Source of the DNA: Alicyclobacillus sp.
Lineage (GTDB): Bacteria > Bacillota > Bacilli > Alicyclobacillales > Alicyclobacillaceae
DNA: 64,000 bases
Reading direction: 5' to 3'
Assembly: GCA_023511295.1 (NCBI GenBank)
Contig: JAIMBT010000015.1
Location: 40,900 to 104,899, forward strand
The position numbers and the translations under genes are program-made. Every line of letters begins with the position of its first letter. Positions within the stretch are counted from its first letter, which is position 1. A model generated the notes under the pieces. It was not told the origin of the DNA and did no database searches. It saw only the letters and a program-made list of their open reading frames with translations. This document shows, one piece after another, positions 53,640 to 61,651 of the stretch.

Positions 53640-54138
53640 TCACCCCCTGATCCTCTGGTACACCGTCAGCATGTCCCGCTCCGTAAAGATCTTGGGTACA
53701 GGGTAGAGGGGATTGCCCTCCTCGAGCGCGCGCCGGATCATCCGCGGCACGTCCTCGTCCCGGATGCCCGCAATCGTCTCGGGAATCCCCATCTGCCGAT
53801 TCATCGCTCGGATGGCCTCGATGAACGCCTCGGATCTCTCTGCCGATCCGCCGGCCCCTCCCACCCCGGCGACGTCCGCGAGCTCGGCCAGGCGCGGATG
53901 CACCGCTGGCCCGTAGTGCTCCAGGAAATACGGAAGGATGACGGCGTTGGCCAACCCGTGCGGTACCTGGTAAAATCCACCGAGCGTGTGCGCCACCGCG
54001 TGGACATATCCCACGTACGCTCGGGTGAACGCCACCCCCGCCAGATACGCGGCGCGCTGAAGGTCAGATCGGGCGTCGAGATCGTCCCCGTGATGGTAGA
54101 CGTGAACGAGCGATTGGAAGATGATTCGAACCGCATCG
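53640..54138 (-). pseudogene. Truncated iron-containing alcohol dehydrogenase (C-terminal part)
   Basis: About 165 residues of a group III (Fe) alcohol dehydrogenase: AVRIIFQSLVHVYHHG, YLAGVAFTRAYVGYVHAVAH with the metal-binding His residues, HTLGGFYQVPHGLANAVIL, and a normal C-terminus. The N-terminal 220 or so residues are missing; the coding sequence is cut at about 54138 where an unrelated gene fragment begins on the other strand. Confidence 0.85.
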
Positions 54139-54139
54139 C

Positions 54140-54289
54140 GTGGGGGTAACCGACCACCACTGGTACACCTATCTGTCCAGCATGCGGCCGGATGAGGTGA
54201 ACTTCTGGCAACCCGGGGGCAACCGCGCGTTTCGGGCCATTCGGCCGGGAGAACTGTTTCTTCCTGTTGGTGGACAATGGGTCAATTAG
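54140..54289 (+). pseudogene. Fragment of an HNH-family restriction endonuclease
   Basis: A 49-codon frame, VGVTDHHWYTYLSSM then DEVNFWQPGGNRAFRAIRPG, matches the N-terminal region of putative HNH restriction endonucleases. It lacks the first few residues and stops at 54287, long before the HNH domain. It abuts the broken Fe-alcohol dehydrogenase, so the junction is a deletion or rearrangement point. The arsR promoter lies in its 3' end. Confidence 0.65.
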
Positions 54290-54320
54290 GGATTACTATA
54301 TCCACAAACATCGATATCGA
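54271..54320 (+). promoter_or_regulatory. arsR promoter and operator
   Basis: -35 TGGACA (54271-54276), 17-bp spacer, -10 TACTAT (54294-54299). Immediately downstream TCGATATCGA (54311-54320) is a perfect 10-bp palindrome at the expected ArsR site. Confidence 0.7.
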
Positions 54321-54331
54321 CGGTGATTAAT

Positions 54332-54688
54332 ATGGATGTGGACGCCGTACTCGCCCGGCTCGGTGCACTGGCCGACAAGAGCCGCTTTACCATCCTTCAA
54401 ATCATGGCGAAGGGGGCAATCGGCACCTGTTGCGACCGGATCGACGCGTATGAGAACGGATGTTGCGTCGCGGACGTGGTAGCGGTCACCGGCCTCTCTC
54501 AACCGACCGTTTCGCATCACCTGAAGGTTTTGGAGAAAGCGGGATGGGTCCGGAAGGAAATACGAGGGCCTTGGACCTGCTACTTCCCGAACCCCGAGGC
54601 ACTCGACGAGCTCATCGACGCCTTGAAGGCTGAAGTCTATCCATCGGCGAACGGTCATGCCGATTTCCGAGGAGGATGTTGCCCATGA
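54332..54688 (+). CDS. arsR: ArsR-family arsenite-responsive repressor
   Basis: 118 residues, ArsR winged helix: ARLGALADKSRFTILQIM, VADVVAVTGLSQPTVSHHLKVLEKAGWV. Cysteines occur in pairs: GTCCDRID and NGCC before the recognition helix, and GGCCP at the C-terminus. They are good arsenite ligands, although the classical ELCVCD motif is absent. This places the sensor in an atypical ArsR subgroup. Start ATG 54332. First gene of the arsenic operon. Confidence 0.88.
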   Translation: MDVDAVLARLGALADKSRFTILQIMAKGAIGTCCDRIDAYENGCCVADVVAVTGLSQPTVSHHLKVLEKAGWVRKEIRGPWTCYFPNPEALDELIDALKAEVYPSANGHADFRGGCCP

Positions 54689-54873
54689 CGACTTTGAAGC
54701 GCATGGACAACATCTGTATCACAGATCCGGCCGGAAACCGTTGGGAGGTCTTTGTCGTCTTAGATCAGGAAGATGACCGCAAAGGATACGACGCGAACCG
54801 GGTCCAACCACCCGCGCGAGCGATGTGCTGCACACAGGCCGGAAGCTCGTCTTCCCGTTCCGCAAGTGACTAG
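54685..54873 (+). pseudogene. C-terminal remnant of an ArsI/CadI-type glyoxalase-fold protein
   Basis: 62 codons starting in an ATGA overlap with arsR. NICITDPAGNRWEVFVVLDQ is the last beta-strand block, with the metal-ligand Glu, of ArsI C-As lyases and CadI-like proteins. The first ~110 residues (other metal ligands, cysteine pair) are absent, and the tail is not conserved. It cannot be an active lyase. Whether it is still translated is open. Confidence 0.7.
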
Positions 54874-54937
54874 GATGTGGCGGGCGCCAACTGCCTGGCC
54901 GGTGCCCCCCTCGTTCCCTACACGAAGGAGAGACAGC

Positions 54938-56230
54938 ATGACGTATCTAGCAATCGCACTGTTTGTCGTCACACTGGTCTTCGTCGTCTGGCAGCCAAAG
55001 GGTCTCTCCATCGGCTGGAGCGCTTTCGGGGGTGCCCTGCTCGCGCTGCTGTTTCACGTGGTCACGTTCCAAGACGTGATTGCGGTGACGAAAATCGTAT
55101 GGGATGCCACGCTGGCATTCGTGGCCATTATCGTGATCTCCACCATCTTGGACAAGGTTGGGTTCTTCGAATGGGCCGCCCTGAGGATGGCGAAAGCGGC
55201 GCACGGGGACGGGAGGAGGGTCTTCCTCTATGTGATACTCCTTGGTGCCGTCGTGGCTGCCCTCTTCGCCAACGACGGCGCAGCGTTGATTCTGACCCCA
55301 ATTGTATTGGAGAAGATGAAGCTCCTGAAGTTCGACGCAAAGCGCATGCTGCCGTTCATCATGGCCAGCGGCTTCGTCGCTGACACCACGTCGCTGCCGC
55401 TCGTCGTCAGTAACTTGGTGAACATCGTCTCCGCGGACTACTTTCACATCGGATTCCTAAGCTACCTGGCGCACATGGTTGTGCCGAACCTGTTTTCGCT
55501 GGCCGCAAGCATCCTCGTGCTGTATCTCTTTTTCCGGCGCGACATTCCGGCAACGTACGACCCGCAGGCCCTGCCGGAACCCGCCCACGCCATCGTGCAT
55601 GAAGGAATGTTTAGGATTTCCTGGGTCATCCTATCGGCCCTTATGCTGGGTTACATCTTGACGGAGACGCTGCACTTCCCCGTCTCGTTGGTAGCGTGCA
55701 CCATTGCGGGGGTTTTTCTCATCGTCGGCGCATGGACGCGGGTGATTCAACCTTGGCCGGTGGTCCGCGACGCGCCGTGGGCCATTGTGGTCTTTTCCAT
55801 CGGGATGTACGTCGTGGTCTACGGACTTCGCAACGCGGGGTTGACCAACCTGCTCGGCCGCTTGATTCAAGCCACGGCACATCACGGATTGTTCACAGCA
55901 TCCCTGGCGACGGGTTTCATCGCGGCCGTCCTGTCCAGCATCATGAACAACATGCCGACAGTGATGGTGGACGCTCTGGCCATCCACGCCACCCACGCGA
56001 CGGGAGGCATTCAACAGGCGCTCGTCTACGCCAACGTGATCGGCTGCGATCTCGGCCCAAAAATCACGCCCATCGGCTCGCTCGCGACCCTGCTGTGGCT
56101 GCATGTTCTGGGCAAGAAGGGGATTTCCATCACCTGGGGCAGATATGTTCGAACCGGTGTCGTTCTGACCCTTCCCACCCTGTTTGCGACGTTGTCCGGG
56201 TTGTACCTTTGGACATTACTGCTGTCATAA
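54938..56230 (+). CDS. arsB: Arsenite efflux permease
   Basis: 430-residue ArsB (ArsB/NhaD superfamily) with 11-12 hydrophobic segments. Family blocks: KIVWDATLAFVAIIVISTIL, FANDGAALILTPIVLEKM, FIMASGFVADTTSLPLVVSNLVN, IMNNMPTVM and NVIGCDLGPKITPIGSLATLLW. Exports As(III)/Sb(III). Start ATG 54938 with AAGGAGAG. Confidence 0.95.
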   Translation: MTYLAIALFVVTLVFVVWQPKGLSIGWSAFGGALLALLFHVVTFQDVIAVTKIVWDATLAFVAIIVISTILDKVGFFEWAALRMAKAAHGDGRRVFLYVILLGAVVAALFANDGAALILTPIVLEKMKLLKFDAKRMLPFIMASGFVADTTSLPLVVSNLVNIVSADYFHIGFLSYLAHMVVPNLFSLAASILVLYLFFRRDIPATYDPQALPEPAHAIVHEGMFRISWVILSALMLGYILTETLHFPVSLVACTIAGVFLIVGAWTRVIQPWPVVRDAPWAIVVFSIGMYVVVYGLRNAGLTNLLGRLIQATAHHGLFTASLATGFIAAVLSSIMNNMPTVMVDALAIHATHATGGIQQALVYANVIGCDLGPKITPIGSLATLLWLHVLGKKGISITWGRYVRTGVVLTLPTLFATLSGLYLWTLLLS

Positions 56231-56245
56231 CGAGGAGGAGCGCAC

Positions 56246-57184
56246 ATGTCTGGTAAACGGATTTACTTCCTTTGCACGGGAAATTCTTGCCGTAGTCAGA
56301 TGGCAGAAGGTTGGGCACGCCACCTTGGCGGCGACAAGGTGGAAGTGCACAGCGCCGGCGTCGAAGCCCACGGCCTGAACCCGCGAGCTGTCCTGGTCAT
56401 GCGCGAGGTAGGCATCGACATCTCGCACCACCGTTCCAAGGTGATTGGCCCAGAACTGCTGGGCCAGGCGGACTACGTCATCACACTGTGCGGCGACGCG
56501 AACGACCGGTGTCCCGTGACGCCGCCGCACGTGAAGCGGCTGCACTGGGGATTTGCCGATCCCGCCAAGGCCACAGGCACGGAAGCCGAGGCTTTGGACA
56601 AATTCCGCGAAGTACGCGATGCGATTGGGAGTCGCATACGGGCGTTTCTCCGAGAAGAATTCAGCAGAGATCAAGCCGTGAATCCCACCGTGCGCTTTGC
56701 GGCAAGGGACGATCTCCCGTCCATCTTAGCCATTTACAATCAGGGCATCGAGGATCGGATTGCTACGTTGGAGCAGGACAGCAAAGACATCGCCTACATG
56801 GAGGACTGGTTCGCAAAGCATACGGGCCGATACAGGGTCTTTGTTGCAGAACAGGGCCATGAGGTCATCGGGTGGGCCGACTTGCATCCATATTCCCATC
56901 GTTGCGCGTATGCAGGCGTGGGGGAGCTGTCAGTATACGTTCACCGGGAATGGCGCGGAAAAGGTGTGGGTCAAGCACTGCTCCGTAAGCTGGAAGAATT
57001 CGCGGGTGAAAATGGATTTCACAAGTTGGTCCTGGGCACTCTCCCATTCAATACTGCCGGACAGGCACTGTACCGGAAGATGGGCTTCCGTGAGGTGGGC
57101 GTGTTTCGGAACCATGGACAATTGGACGGAAGATGGGTCGATGTCATGTGGATGGAGAAGCTGCTGGTGGATGCCGATGAATGA
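56246..57184 (+). CDS. arsC-arsN: ArsC-ArsN fusion: arsenate reductase plus GNAT acetyltransferase
   Basis: 312 residues. Residues 1-140 are a thioredoxin-coupled arsenate reductase with Cys10 and Cys15 in [11 protein letters not shown] and Cys82 and Cys89 in [12 protein letters not shown], the spacing of staphylococcal ArsC. From about 148 the protein is a GNAT acetyltransferase: [37 protein letters not shown] (acetyl-CoA loop), [14 protein letters not shown]. It resembles phosphinothricin/arsinothricin N-acetyltransferases (ArsN1). Both activities detoxify arsenicals: arsenate to arsenite for ArsB, and acetylation of an arsenic-containing antibiotic. Start ATG 56246 with GAGGAGG, 15 bp after arsB. 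Confidence 0.9.
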   Translation: MSGKRIYFLCTGNSCRSQMAEGWARHLGGDKVEVHSAGVEAHGLNPRAVLVMREVGIDISHHRSKVIGPELLGQADYVITLCGDANDRCPVTPPHVKRLHWGFADPAKATGTEAEALDKFREVRDAIGSRIRAFLREEFSRDQAVNPTVRFAARDDLPSILAIYNQGIEDRIATLEQDSKDIAYMEDWFAKHTGRYRVFVAEQGHEVIGWADLHPYSHRCAYAGVGELSVYVHREWRGKGVGQALLRKLEEFAGENGFHKLVLGTLPFNTAGQALYRKMGFREVGVFRNHGQLDGRWVDVMWMEKLLVDADE

Positions 57185-57351
57185 TACAGACCTTCCCCAT
57201 CCCACTCTCAGCATTCACCGGCGGGATCTCCAGCGACCTACTACCGTGAATCAGCCCTAGAGCTGCGAATGGTAGGTACTTGGAATGCGGACAAGTTTTA
57301 CACAGTGAGTAACTCACCACGTGTTTTGTCATGCACTCGCCCGCAAGGGGC

Positions 57352-57401
57352 TGACACACCAGCCGGAGTCAGAAACCCTTTGACACACCAGTGACACACC
57401 A
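57352..57401. repeat. Three TGACACACCA repeats, possible integrase arm sites
   Basis: Copies at 57352-57361, 57381-57390 and 57392-57401. They lie on the chromosome-proximal side of the tRNA-Thr fragment, the position of arm-type recombinase sites. Confidence 0.6.
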
Positions 57402-57407
57402 AACCAT

Positions 57408-57436
57408 GAAAAAAGGCCGCCCATCTCTGGACGACC
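57408..57436 (-). terminator. Terminator behind the tRNA-Thr remnant
   Basis: Minus strand: GGTCGTCC/GGGCGGCC (8 pairs, two G-U) with a six-base loop followed by TTTTTT. It lies about 34 bp after the tRNA 3' end and is probably the original terminator of the tRNA gene. Confidence 0.8.
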
Positions 57437-57469
57437 TCCCCGAAAACCTTGTCGTTTCGGGCTTTTCTC

Positions 57470-57520
57470 TGGAGCCACCTGTCGGATTCGAACCGACGAC
57501 CTGCTCATTACGAGTGCGCG
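57470..57520 (-). tRNA. 3' half of tRNA-Thr(CGT), probable attachment site
   Basis: From the anticodon loop CTCGTAA to the CCA end: a perfect T-arm (GTCGG TTCGAAT CCGAC), then AGGTGGCTCCA. The 5' half (acceptor, D-arm) is missing; similarity stops in the anticodon stem. Not a functional tRNA. The form is that of the displaced 3' end left by site-specific integration. Confidence 0.85.
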
Positions 57521-57620
57521 GATGTTGTTTTACTCCGTTGAAGCGAGGTGCAATGAGTCCAGTAATGGCAAGGATTTTTGGGTTTGTCTTGAACTGTGTT
57601 TGAGTCAGTTTTAGTGAGTT

Positions 57621-57650
57621 AGGCGCACAACAGGCGCACAAGGCGCACAA
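57621..57650. repeat. Three AGGCGCACAA repeats, possible integrase arm sites
   Basis: Copies at 57621-57630, 57632-57641 and 57641-57650 (sharing one base), about 100 bp on the other side of the tRNA-Thr core from the TGACACACCA set. They share the G-C-CAC-A skeleton with that set. Confidence 0.55.
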
Positions 57651-57710
57651 GTGGTCTGCCGGACAGAACGGTGCGGCTAAATTCTATACGTGGCACACCT
57701 GACGACGGAC

Positions 57711-57880
57711 TGTGCCCGCTGATCCGAAACTCGGCAACTCTCCGCTCCTCACCGCTTTCGTAACTCTGTCCGCGACACCCACAGCATCCTCCTCGGTCGA
57801 ATTTGAGACAATTATGCGGTCTCGACAGAGGGTTACGAGGTGTGCCCAGTTTGACGCTTGCGAAGTTCTTGAGCAGATAC
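57711..57880. repeat. Direct repeat unit A1 (~160 bp)
   Basis: Similar throughout to 58546-58705 in the same orientation. Shared blocks include CGGCAACTC, CGTAACTCTG, CCTCCTCGGTC and GTTTGA/TTTGACGCTT. No recognised gene in either copy. It lies just before the tRNA-Arg fragment. Confidence 0.65.
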
Positions 57881-57914
57881 AAAATGACGCGGTCGGAAAA
57901 CCCGCGCCGTCTGA

Positions 57915-57962
57915 TGCACCCTGAGGAATTCGAACCCCCGCAATACGCGGTTTAGGAATTCT
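57915..57962 (-). tRNA. 3' half of tRNA-Arg(CCT), probable attachment-site remnant
   Basis: Minus strand from the loop TTCCTAA (anticodon CCT) through ACCGC, a T-arm GGGGG TTCGAAT TCCTC, and AGGGTGCATCA at the end (CCA decayed to TCA). The 5' half is absent. An imperfect GC hairpin followed by ATTTTG (57880-57912) may be the old terminator. Confidence 0.65.
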
Positions 57963-58284
57963 CGGTAGTTTGTTCGGCTGGTTATTCCTCGTGTTACTCG
58001 GTGCCGTTTCTCCCGGTAAACAATCAGTCCAACATCCACTGTGTTACCCCAATCATCCTTGTGCTGGACAGAACGGCAGAAGTTTGGGCAGAAGATCGGT
58101 AGAATCATTGCAATATCGCAGGCGCACGCGGTCACCATGATGACGCACTCACGACCACAATGTGTGTAAGATTGCTAACAAACCTCATCGGAATCGGCAT
58201 GGTTATGTTGTAGTGTAAACTTGCACGGAACAATCCGTGCCATTGCTGAGGTATTGCCGGGGCCGCGTCACGCTTGCACTCTTG

Positions 58285-58337
58285 TGGAGGCTCCAGCCAG
58301 ATTCGCACCGGCGAGTCGAGGTTTTGCAGTTCTCTGG
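58285..58337 (-). tRNA. 3' half of tRNA-Cys(GCA), probable attachment-site remnant
   Basis: Minus strand: CTGCAAAACCTC (anticodon GCA), then a T-arm GCCGG TGCGAAT CTGGC and TGGAGCCTCCA. The anticodon stem 5' strand has two mismatches, T54 of the T-loop is changed, and no acceptor 5' strand is found, so this is not functional. Confidence 0.7.
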
Positions 58338-58545
58338 CGGCCATTTCAACACGTTCATCAAGCCCATATGGTGCGGTCATGTCCGGTATCACGGGCAAAG
58401 TTGTACCGCGGTTGTCCATAGAATCCAGAATGGTCTACGACGTCCGATAGAAAAATATGGTAGAAGTCCCACGTCGCATCATACACAGTTCAATGTTCAT
58501 CAAGTCGTCTTTCGCTGCGCTGGAAAACACCCTTCAGTGACGACG

Positions 58546-58705
58546 CCTCCTACCCCCTCTCCCGAACCCCGGCAACTCACCGCTCCCGCAGCTTCCGTAA
58601 CTCTGCCCTCGACATCCACAGTACCCTCCTCGGTCTGGTTTGAGACCATTATCCGGCCTCGACCGGAGTTGCGAGGTATGGTGGATTTGACGCTTACGTC
58701 TCAAG
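58546..58705. repeat. Direct repeat unit A2 (~160 bp)
   Basis: Second copy of the unit at 57711-57880, about 835 bp away. The remaining bases between 57185 and 59012 hold only the tRNA pieces and short repeats described; I see no real gene there. Confidence 0.65.
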
Positions 58706-59012
58706 TGTGACGAAACTATGGACAGCCTGTTCCCCAAACGCCTGGCCCTCGGACACGCCTGCCGCTATCCGGCACTTCCAGCTCCATCCGGCCTAAGGCC
58801 ACTTTACGCTTGCAGTTATACGTGACCGCCAGCTCTACTTCGACGTGCCTGCGCTTGACCGTCACGTGTCCGGTCAAATACCCCATCCCCTTCACATGCA
58901 ACTCGCTTACACACCGCCTGCCAGAGGTGTCTAGTCTGGCACGCTCTTTCCATCGTACGGAACTCTGGTTTAGTCTGCACCGAGCAATGTACATTAGCTC
59001 ACTTAACATGGA

Positions 59013-59069
59013 TTGTCATCGGAAGCACGGATGGATACAATACTGTCAAACGGTCAAACTTATATTTGA
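59013..59069 (+). promoter_or_regulatory. cadC promoter and CadC operator
   Basis: -35 TTGTCA (59013-59018), 17-bp spacer, -10 TACAAT (59036-59041). Downstream, TCAAACTTATATTTGA (59054-59069) is an inverted repeat with TCAAA/TTTGA half-sites, as at CadC-type operators. Confidence 0.8.
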
Positions 59070-59083
59070 CTGAGGTGATACAG

Positions 59084-59476
59084 GTGTGCCCTGAACCTGA
59101 ACTACGGCTGGAACAAGATGTTCCCGTATGTGAAGTCGATTGCGTCAACGAAGAAGCTGTGAATCAAATTAAATCCCTGTTACATTCAGTCCCCGACATG
59201 GTGCCAATTTTTAAGGCCTTGGCCGACGAAACACGTGCGAAAATCGTCTATGCACTCTACGAATCCGAACTCTGTGTGTGCGATGTCGCTGCGGTAATCG
59301 GAGCTAGTAAAGCGACCGCTTCGTACCATCTACGCTTACTAAGTCATATGGGGCTGGCCAAGTATCGAAGAGAAGGAAAGCTGGTGTTTTACCGATTGTC
59401 AGACTCGCACATCAAGAATCTCATCCGTGAAATCCTACATCATATGGATGAACGCCAAAGGGGTGACGCAGAGTGA
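59084..59476 (+). CDS. cadC: CadC-type ArsR/SmtB metal-responsive repressor
   Basis: 130 residues. N-terminal Cys in VCEVDC, then FKALADETRAKIVYALYESELCVCDVAAVIGASKATASYHL. ELCVCD plus the N-terminal cysteines form the alpha3N Cd/Pb/Zn sensing site. The start is GTG 59084 with GAGGTGAT upstream; TTG 59066 would overlap the operator. It ends in a GTGA overlap with cadA, so both are coupled. A/T-richer codons than the genes before 57 kb. Confidence 0.92.
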   Translation: MCPEPELRLEQDVPVCEVDCVNEEAVNQIKSLLHSVPDMVPIFKALADETRAKIVYALYESELCVCDVAAVIGASKATASYHLRLLSHMGLAKYRREGKLVFYRLSDSHIKNLIREILHHMDERQRGDAE

Positions 59477-61605
59477 CCACGGAAGTGCAACAACTTCGTA
59501 AGAACAAAGCGGTATTCCGTGTCGAAGGAATCACCTGTCTAGACTGTGCCACCAAGTTCGAAAAGAACGTAGCGGCTCTCCCTGGCGTGACCAGGGCCGT
59601 CCTGAACCCAACTACGGGTAGACTGATCGTTGAGGGAAATGCGGACCTCGATAAAATTCGACAAGAAGGAAAAAAGGAAAACTACAGGATATTCCCGGAA
59701 AACGAACGCCCTGTAGCAGGAGCTACGGTCAAACAAATCAACGGGGATCTGATTCGGGCCATTCTGTCGGGGGTCTCCTTAGTTATCGGGTACGCATCGC
59801 AAAAACTCGGAGCACCCATGGAACTGTTCCTGCCTTTCTATATCGCTGCGATCGTCAGTGGTGGATGGGTAAACGCCAAAAAAGCGTTCTACTCCATACC
59901 CCGTCTTGACTTCAACATGAGTGTGCTGATGACTACGGCTGTCATTGGAGCCATGGCCATCGGCAAGTGGGAAGAAGGAGCGACGGTTGCTTTCCTGTAT
60001 TCCATTTCCGAGTTGCTTGAAGCATGGAGTATGGAACGGGCAAGAAAGTCCATTCGTGATTTGATGGACATTACGCCAAAAATGGCCCGAATCAAACGTC
60101 CCACCGGTGATGTCGAAATTCCCGTAGACGAAGTTGAAGTCGGCGACATCATGATTATTCGTCCCGGCGAGAAGATTCCCATGGACGGCCGGATTCTCAA
60201 AGGCGAATCGGCGATCAACGAAGCGGCGATTACTGGTGAATCTGTCCCTGCTGAAAAGGGACCTGGCGCAGAAGTATTTGCAGGCACATTGAACACAACT
60301 GGATCACTTGAAATCGAGGTGACAAAGCGGGTCGAGGACACGACTATCGCAAAGATTATTCACCTCGTGGAGGAGGCTCAGACCCAACGGGCACCGACGC
60401 AGGCATTTGTAGATCGCTTCGCTAAGGTGTACACACCAATTGTACTAGCCTTAGCTGTAGGTATTACCTTCGTACCCCCTTTACTCCTCGGATATCACTG
60501 GGGTCCATGGGTTTATCGGGGGTTGGCGTTGTTGGTTGTATCGTGCCCGTGTGCCCTAGTGGTGTCCACGCCAGTGGCGATTGTTAGTGCCATCAGCAAT
60601 GCTGCAAGAAATGGCGTGCTTGTCAAAGGTGGTATTTACTTGGAACAAGCCGGATCACTCCGAGCCATTGTGTTTGATAAGACGGGAACGCTCACGAAAG
60701 GAAAACCTGTTGTTACGGACGTGATTCCATTTGGTTCTCATTCGGAACTTGATCTTCTCCAGACTGCGGTCAAGCTGGAAGCAAGGTCTGAACATCCGCT
60801 GGCGAGGGCCATCGTGCGAGCAGGCGAAGAACATTCACTGGACACAACCGGCGTAGATGGTATTACTGCACTCCCTGGCCAGGGCGTTCAGGGAGCTATT
60901 GATGGGGATACGGTATACATCGGAAACCTTCGAATGTTCGACGAGCTTGGTTTAGCTTCCGAGGAAGTGTCCGCAAGGGTATCCGCCCTTCAGAGTGAAG
61001 GCAAGACAGTCATGGTCGTCGGCACCAAACAAGACTTTTTTGGCCTCATCGGTGTGGCCGATGAAATTCGTGAACTTACGTCAACTGTCATCGCTGATTT
61101 GAAAAGACTGGGCATTGCTCACACTATTATGCTGACCGGCGACAACCAAGCGACAGCAAGAGCAGTTGCTTCTGCAATCGGAATTGACGATTTTCGTGCC
61201 GAACTGCTACCGCAGGACAAAGTAGAGGCTTTGAAGGTGTTCCTTGACAAGTACGGCAAGGTCGCCATGGTCGGTGATGGTATCAACGACGCCCCAGCAT
61301 TGGCGACTGCAACCATCGGTATCGCCATGGGTGGAGTTGGCACAGACACAGCGATGGAAACAGCGGACATCACGCTAATGGCCGACGATTTATCAAAGCT
61401 TCCGTTTACGATTCGTTTGAGCCGAGCGGCTTTGCGAATCATACGACAAAACATTTGGTTCTCGCTGGTCATAAAGTTCCTTGCGATACTTGCGGTCTTT
61501 CCAGGCTGGTTGACACTGTGGCTGGCAATTTTAGCCGATATGGGAGCATCCGTCTTGGTCACACTGAACGGAATTCGGCTGTTGGGTGTAAAAGCGAACG
61601 AATAA
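59473..61605 (+). CDS. cadA: Cd/Zn/Co-exporting P1B-type ATPase
   Basis: 710 residues. N-terminal heavy-metal domain with GITCLDCATKFE (Cys22, Cys25), actuator TGES (AAITGESVPAEKGPG), transmembrane CPC (VVSCPCALVVSTPVAI), phosphorylation motif FDKTGTLTKG, HP in SEHPLARAI, and GDGINDAPALA. Exports Cd2+, Zn2+, Pb2+ or Co2+. The single CxxC domain and the CPC motif fit the Zn/Cd subgroup. Start GTG 59473, overlapping cadC. Confidence 0.95.
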   Translation: MTTEVQQLRKNKAVFRVEGITCLDCATKFEKNVAALPGVTRAVLNPTTGRLIVEGNADLDKIRQEGKKENYRIFPENERPVAGATVKQINGDLIRAILSGVSLVIGYASQKLGAPMELFLPFYIAAIVSGGWVNAKKAFYSIPRLDFNMSVLMTTAVIGAMAIGKWEEGATVAFLYSISELLEAWSMERARKSIRDLMDITPKMARIKRPTGDVEIPVDEVEVGDIMIIRPGEKIPMDGRILKGESAINEAAITGESVPAEKGPGAEVFAGTLNTTGSLEIEVTKRVEDTTIAKIIHLVEEAQTQRAPTQAFVDRFAKVYTPIVLALAVGITFVPPLLLGYHWGPWVYRGLALLVVSCPCALVVSTPVAIVSAISNAARNGVLVKGGIYLEQAGSLRAIVFDKTGTLTKGKPVVTDVIPFGSHSELDLLQTAVKLEARSEHPLARAIVRAGEEHSLDTTGVDGITALPGQGVQGAIDGDTVYIGNLRMFDELGLASEEVSARVSALQSEGKTVMVVGTKQDFFGLIGVADEIRELTSTVIADLKRLGIAHTIMLTGDNQATARAVASAIGIDDFRAELLPQDKVEALKVFLDKYGKVAMVGDGINDAPALATATIGIAMGGVGTDTAMETADITLMADDLSKLPFTIRLSRAALRIIRQNIWFSLVIKFLAILAVFPGWLTLWLAILADMGASVLVTLNGIRLLGVKANE

Positions 61606-61608
61606 CGA

Positions 61609-61638
61609 AGGGCCCCGTCGAATTGTGACGGGGCTCCT
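61609..61638 (+). terminator. Terminator after cadA
   Basis: GGCCCCGTC/GACGGGGC with a seven-base loop, four bases after the stop codon; a moderate T-content follows. Convergent with the zinc-ribbon gene, so it may act in both directions. Confidence 0.7.
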
Positions 61639-61651
61639 GTAAACTTTACAC

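Noticed and set aside
57391..57603. Plus-strand frame containing the words EPPVGFEPTTCSLRVRG
   Set aside because: This is the well-known artefact of translating the antisense of a tRNA-Thr 3' half.
58132..58419. Minus-strand 95-codon frame covering the tRNA-Cys fragment
   Set aside because: It translates the tRNA remnant itself (LQNLDSPVRIWLEPP) and has no conserved product.
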